Source: Hohaiivirga sp031546825
Lineage (GTDB): Bacteria; Pseudomonadota; Alphaproteobacteria; Rhizobiales; Beijerinckiaceae
DNA: 64,000 nucleotides
Assembly: GCA_031546825.1 (NCBI GenBank)
Contig: JAVBJU010000013.1
Span: 62,001-126,000 of the forward strand
Direction: 5' to 3'
The position numbers were made by a program, and so were the translations under genes. Each line of letters opens with the position of its first letter. Position 1 is the first letter of the stretch. The notes below the pieces were generated by a model, which ran no database searches, had not been told where the DNA came from, and was given only the letters and a program-made list of their open reading frames with translations. Below are positions 61,437-64,000 of this stretch, piece by piece.

Positions 61437-62669
61437 TTATTCGGTCGCAGCCGCGAGCTTTTTATTGGCACCATCCAGGTTCGGCAGTGCGAACATGATG
61501 ATTCCGGCAAGACAGAAGAATGCAGCACAGATCAGGATGCCGGTGGCGAAGCTGTATTTCTGGGCAATGAAGCCCATGATGAACGGTGCAAAAGCTGAAA
61601 CACCGCGACCGATATTGAAGCAGAAGCCAGCGCCCAATGCGCGCACCCGTGTCGGGAACAGGTCCGGGAAATAAGAGCCCATGAGGCCGACAAATGCGGT
61701 GAAGAACGCATAGACCGGCCCCATGATCAGCAGGGCGGTGGCATCGGTCATCAAGACGTAGATTGGCAAGGTCAGCGCCGTTCCGAAGAAAGACAGGATG
61801 AGAGCGCTTTTGCGACCGATGCGGTCGGCAAAGAAGCCGAACACGTTATAGCCAATGAACATGCCGATGTTCAGGATGACGAAGAACAGGAAGGCGGTGT
61901 CGGCGGGCAGGCCGCGTTCCTTGATGAGGAAGCTCGGCAGCCAAGTGCTGCAACCCCAGTAACCGATCAAACCACAGCTTGCCGCAATGGTGGCGAATAT
62001 GGTGTTCGAGCGTAAGCCGGGTGCAAAAATCTCTGCAACGGAAACAGTGTCACCGTCTTTACGCGCCGCCTTCTGCTTCTGCCAGGCTTCGGATTCGGGC
62101 ACGAAGATCATGAAATAGAATGCCGCAAACACCGAACCGATACCCGTCAGAAACAATGCATGCCAACCAAATTTCGGAATGATGAGATAGGCAAGGAAGG
62201 AGGCAAGGCCCGCACCGACCGGGAACGAGCTCAGCACGAAGGATGCCGCACGTCCGCGCTGATGGGCAGGCCAGGTTTCCGCAATATAGGAAACGATGAT
62301 GCTCCAAACTCCGCCAAGACCAAGCCCTGCTAGGAAACGTAAAACCAGAATTTGCGTCCAGGAACTGGTGAAGTAGATGCCCGCTGTCAGCACGCCGAAC
62401 AGAACAAGGCTCCAGAACAATGTTTTGCGGCGACCGTAATTATCGGCGCACCAGCCGATGGCGACGCTCGATAGTCCGACGCCAATCATCGTTGCGGTTG
62501 CCAAAAGGCCCCCGTCGGCAGGAGAAATTGATAGGTCTTTGAGAATTGCGGGCATTGCCATAGCCAGCAAGAAAATGTCCATGGCATCGAACGTGTAGCC
62601 GAAAAAGCCACCGATCAATGTATGCCATTTGACATGGAGCTTGCCGTTGGAAGAATTGGATATGGTCAT
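61437..62669 (-). CDS. MFS transporter, aromatic-acid/metabolite:H+ symporter-like
   Basis: A 410-residue transporter with 12 predicted helices. Features are GYTFDAMDIFLLAMAMPAI in helix 1, GWCADNYGRRKTLFWSLVLFG (the helix 2-3 loop motif), LRFLAGLGLGGVWSIIVSYIAE and FADRIGRKSALI, as in the AAHS and sugar-transporter groups. It likely imports the substrate of the flanking enzymes. Gaps are 10 bases to BKACE and 37 to the cyclase, so one transcript is expected. The substrate is unknown. Confidence 0.85.
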   Translation of the reverse strand: MTISNSSNGKLHVKWHTLIGGFFGYTFDAMDIFLLAMAMPAILKDLSISPADGGLLATATMIGVGLSSVAIGWCADNYGRRKTLFWSLVLFGVLTAGIYFTSSWTQILVLRFLAGLGLGGVWSIIVSYIAETWPAHQRGRAASFVLSSFPVGAGLASFLAYLIIPKFGWHALFLTGIGSVFAAFYFMIFVPESEAWQKQKAARKDGDTVSVAEIFAPGLRSNTIFATIAASCGLIGYWGCSTWLPSFLIKERGLPADTAFLFFVILNIGMFIGYNVFGFFADRIGRKSALILSFFGTALTLPIYVLMTDATALLIMGPVYAFFTAFVGLMGSYFPDLFPTRVRALGAGFCFNIGRGVSAFAPFIMGFIAQKYSFATGILICAAFFCLAGIIMFALPNLDGANKKLAAATE

Positions 62670-62706
62670 GGCTCGGTTCCTAATTATTATATCGAGGCGG
62701 CAATAA

Positions 62707-63477
62707 TTAATCTTCGAGGATGGCGACTGTCCGGCACCAACCGGCGCTCGCGCCTTTAATCTTGATGGGGAAGCATGAAATCTTGAAGCCGAAAGGCGGC
62801 AGCTTATCGAGATTAGTCATCTTCTCCATGTGGTAGTATTCTTTTTCGATACCGGCGAAATGCCCTTCCCAAATGATGGAGCTGTCGCCGGTTTTTGCAA
62901 ATTCTTCGGCAATCAGGCCGAGCGGGCAGTCCCAGCTCCAGGCATCTGTGCCGACAACCTTAATCCCACGATTAAGCAAATAGAGTGTTGCCTCACGGCT
63001 CATGCCGCAGCCGCTGACGAGATATTCCGGCTTGCCCCAGGCTTTCTGTGCGCCGGTATGAATGGCAACGATATCGAACGGCTTGAGCGTGTAGCCAATG
63101 CGCTTCAGTTCGGCTTCCACATCGGCGGCCATGATCTTGTAGCCATTGGGTTTGTCCGAGAAATTAAGGACTACGCCATCGGAAAAACACCATTCCAACG
63201 GGGCTTGATCGATGGTGCGGGCGGGCTCGCCGTTATTCATGGTCGGGTGATAATGCCACGGTGCGTCGAGATGGGTGCCGCTGTGGGTTGTCAGAGAGAC
63301 ATATTCGATGGCCCAGCCCAATCCCTTGGGCAGATCCTTGTCGGTTGCAGTCGGGAAAAACTGACGCATGTGAACCGCGCCCTTGGCGTGATCCCAGTAA
63401 TCGATGGTGGTGGGCATTGAAGGGGGGTCGCACGGCGTATGATCTTCAATGGAAACGCTCAAGTCGACGATTCTCAT
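62707..63477 (-). CDS. Cyclase-family metal hydrolase (kynurenine formamidase-like fold)
   Basis: A 256-residue protein. The metal motif THSGTHLDAPWHYH at residues 64-77 provides His65, His69, Asp71 and His75, as in the cyclase/kynurenine formamidase (KynB) family. IVAIHTGAQKAWG, the VVGTDAWSWDCPLGL segment and EGHFAGIEKE are further family features. It probably hydrolyses an amide, lactone or cyclic compound to feed the BKACE pathway. GAGGGA precedes the ATG. It is the first gene of the operon; three direct repeats lie upstream (63523-63600). Confidence 0.88.
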   Translation of the reverse strand: MRIVDLSVSIEDHTPCDPPSMPTTIDYWDHAKGAVHMRQFFPTATDKDLPKGLGWAIEYVSLTTHSGTHLDAPWHYHPTMNNGEPARTIDQAPLEWCFSDGVVLNFSDKPNGYKIMAADVEAELKRIGYTLKPFDIVAIHTGAQKAWGKPEYLVSGCGMSREATLYLLNRGIKVVGTDAWSWDCPLGLIAEEFAKTGDSSIIWEGHFAGIEKEYYHMEKMTNLDKLPPFGFKISCFPIKIKGASAGWCRTVAILED

Positions 63478-63790
63478 ACTTCCCTCGCTCTTTATCCATG
63501 AAACAGCGTGCTGCTCGCGAGTGTTGAACGAGCGTCCTAATATTTAGATAGCACATGTTGAACGAACGACCAACTAAAGTTTGGACGAAGGACCTAAATA
63601 TGATGAGCGGTTTGATAGAAATCCTTTCCCTTGGCGCTTTTGAGGATGTGAAGCGCGCTGGGCAAAGACGCTAAAAAAGATAATAAATTCAATGATTTTT
63701 AAAAGGCATGGTGTTCTGATAGCTACCCCTGCCGAGGAGAGGCAGAGCATCTCCATTCACTATGCGCGGCAAAATGTCGCACTTCCGGAC
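63478..63790. promoter_or_regulatory. Promoter region of the cyclase operon with three TTGAACGA-type repeats
   Basis: TTGAACGA at 63524 and 63558 and TTGGACGA at 63581 are followed by GCGTCC, ACGACC and AGGACC in turn, giving a consensus TTGRACGAnnGnCC repeated three times in one direction at 34- and 23-base spacing. They lie 40-120 bases upstream of the cyclase gene and may bind the operon regulator. No gene is seen between 63600 and 63790. Confidence 0.6.
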
Positions 63791-64000
63791 CTATCGCCGA
63801 TTACCATCGTCAGCAGGCAGTTCACCCGGCTTCTTTTCGGAGGCAACGAACCCGGCTACGGCTTCTATTGCTTCCGGCGGAAGCTGTGCGCCGCCGGGAA
63901 CCTGAACGATCACCTGCGGGCGGGCAAAGGCGATACCCGCTTCCTGGAAGGCGTCTCGCACGCGCTGGAACACCTCCCGCCGGAGCATCCATTGCTCGCC
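63791..64000 (-). CDS. Small-conductance mechanosensitive channel (MscS), C-terminal part (partial)
   Basis: Sixty-nine codons of the C-terminus are present; the frame is open to the window edge. REVFQRVRDAFQEAGIAFARPQVIVQV is the usual end of the MscS cytoplasmic vestibule, followed by a short charged tail (EKKPGELPADDGNRR). The membrane pore is outside the window. It is convergent with nothing visible and read away from the edge toward the cyclase operon. Confidence 0.75.
   Translation of the reverse strand, partial: GEQWMLRREVFQRVRDAFQEAGIAFARPQVIVQVPGGAQLPPEAIEAVAGFVASEKKPGELPADDGNRR

Overview
The window is chromosomal DNA of an alphaproteobacterium of the order Hyphomicrobiales (Rhizobiales), most like the Brucella/Ochrobactrum group. 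This rests on gene order (lolC-lolD...dnaE; rpsB-tsf-pyrH-frr-uppS-cdsA-dxr-rseP-bamA-lpxD-fabZ-lpxA-lpxI-lpxB; gltA-gltX-comEC-lexA; moeA-moaC-trpC-trpD; tpiA-secG-pyrG-kdsA...eno), on LpxI in place of LpxH, and on SOS boxes of the alphaproteobacterial form GTTC-N7-GTTC. Species cannot be fixed from the sequence alone.

Region by region: 1-5.4 kb holds the lolC end, lolD, a HugZ-like haem protein gene, an SOS box driving a 33-codon membrane-peptide ORF, and dnaE. 5.4-6.8 kb has a VOC-family gene and a secreted protein of unknown function. 6.9-21.7 kb is the translation and envelope supercluster: S2, EF-Ts, UMP kinase, ribosome recycling factor, undecaprenyl-PP synthase, CdsA, Dxr, RseP, BamA and the lipid A genes. 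21.8-27.8 kb has gltA and gltX on the minus strand, comEC on the plus strand, and lexA (minus) with its own SOS box.

27.87-35.70 kb is a compact Mu-like transposable element of about 7.8 kb, inserted upstream of lexA. It has terminal inverted repeats beginning TG and ending CA, a CI-type repressor divergent from a ner-like gene, MuA transposase with its DDE residues, a MuB-type ATPase, GemA, a Mor-like activator, head protease I, major head protein T and a small HTH-like ORF. Terminase, portal, gpF, lysis and tail genes are absent, yet mor-I-T are joined by overlapping reading frames. No 5-bp target duplication flanks it. It is the most unusual object here: a remnant, or a streamlined Mu-derived element that keeps capsid genes.

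35.7-39.9 kb carries acvB and mprF/lpiA for lysyl-phosphatidylglycerol metabolism. 40.1-48.7 kb is moeA-moaC-trpC-trpD-trpG, then a GNAT/DUF1778 toxin-antitoxin pair inserted between trpG and trpE, then a PpiD/SurA-like chaperone. 48.9-57 kb holds tpiA, secG, pyrG, kdsA, an ABC exporter, queF and eno. 57.1-60.1 kb is a glycerol-3-phosphate unit (glpD, glpT) with a GlpR-like palindrome upstream. 60.5-63.5 kb is a putative catabolic operon (cyclase-family hydrolase, MFS transporter, BKACE enzyme) preceded by three TTGAACGA-like repeats. The window ends inside an MscS-type channel gene. No rRNA, tRNA or CRISPR array was seen.
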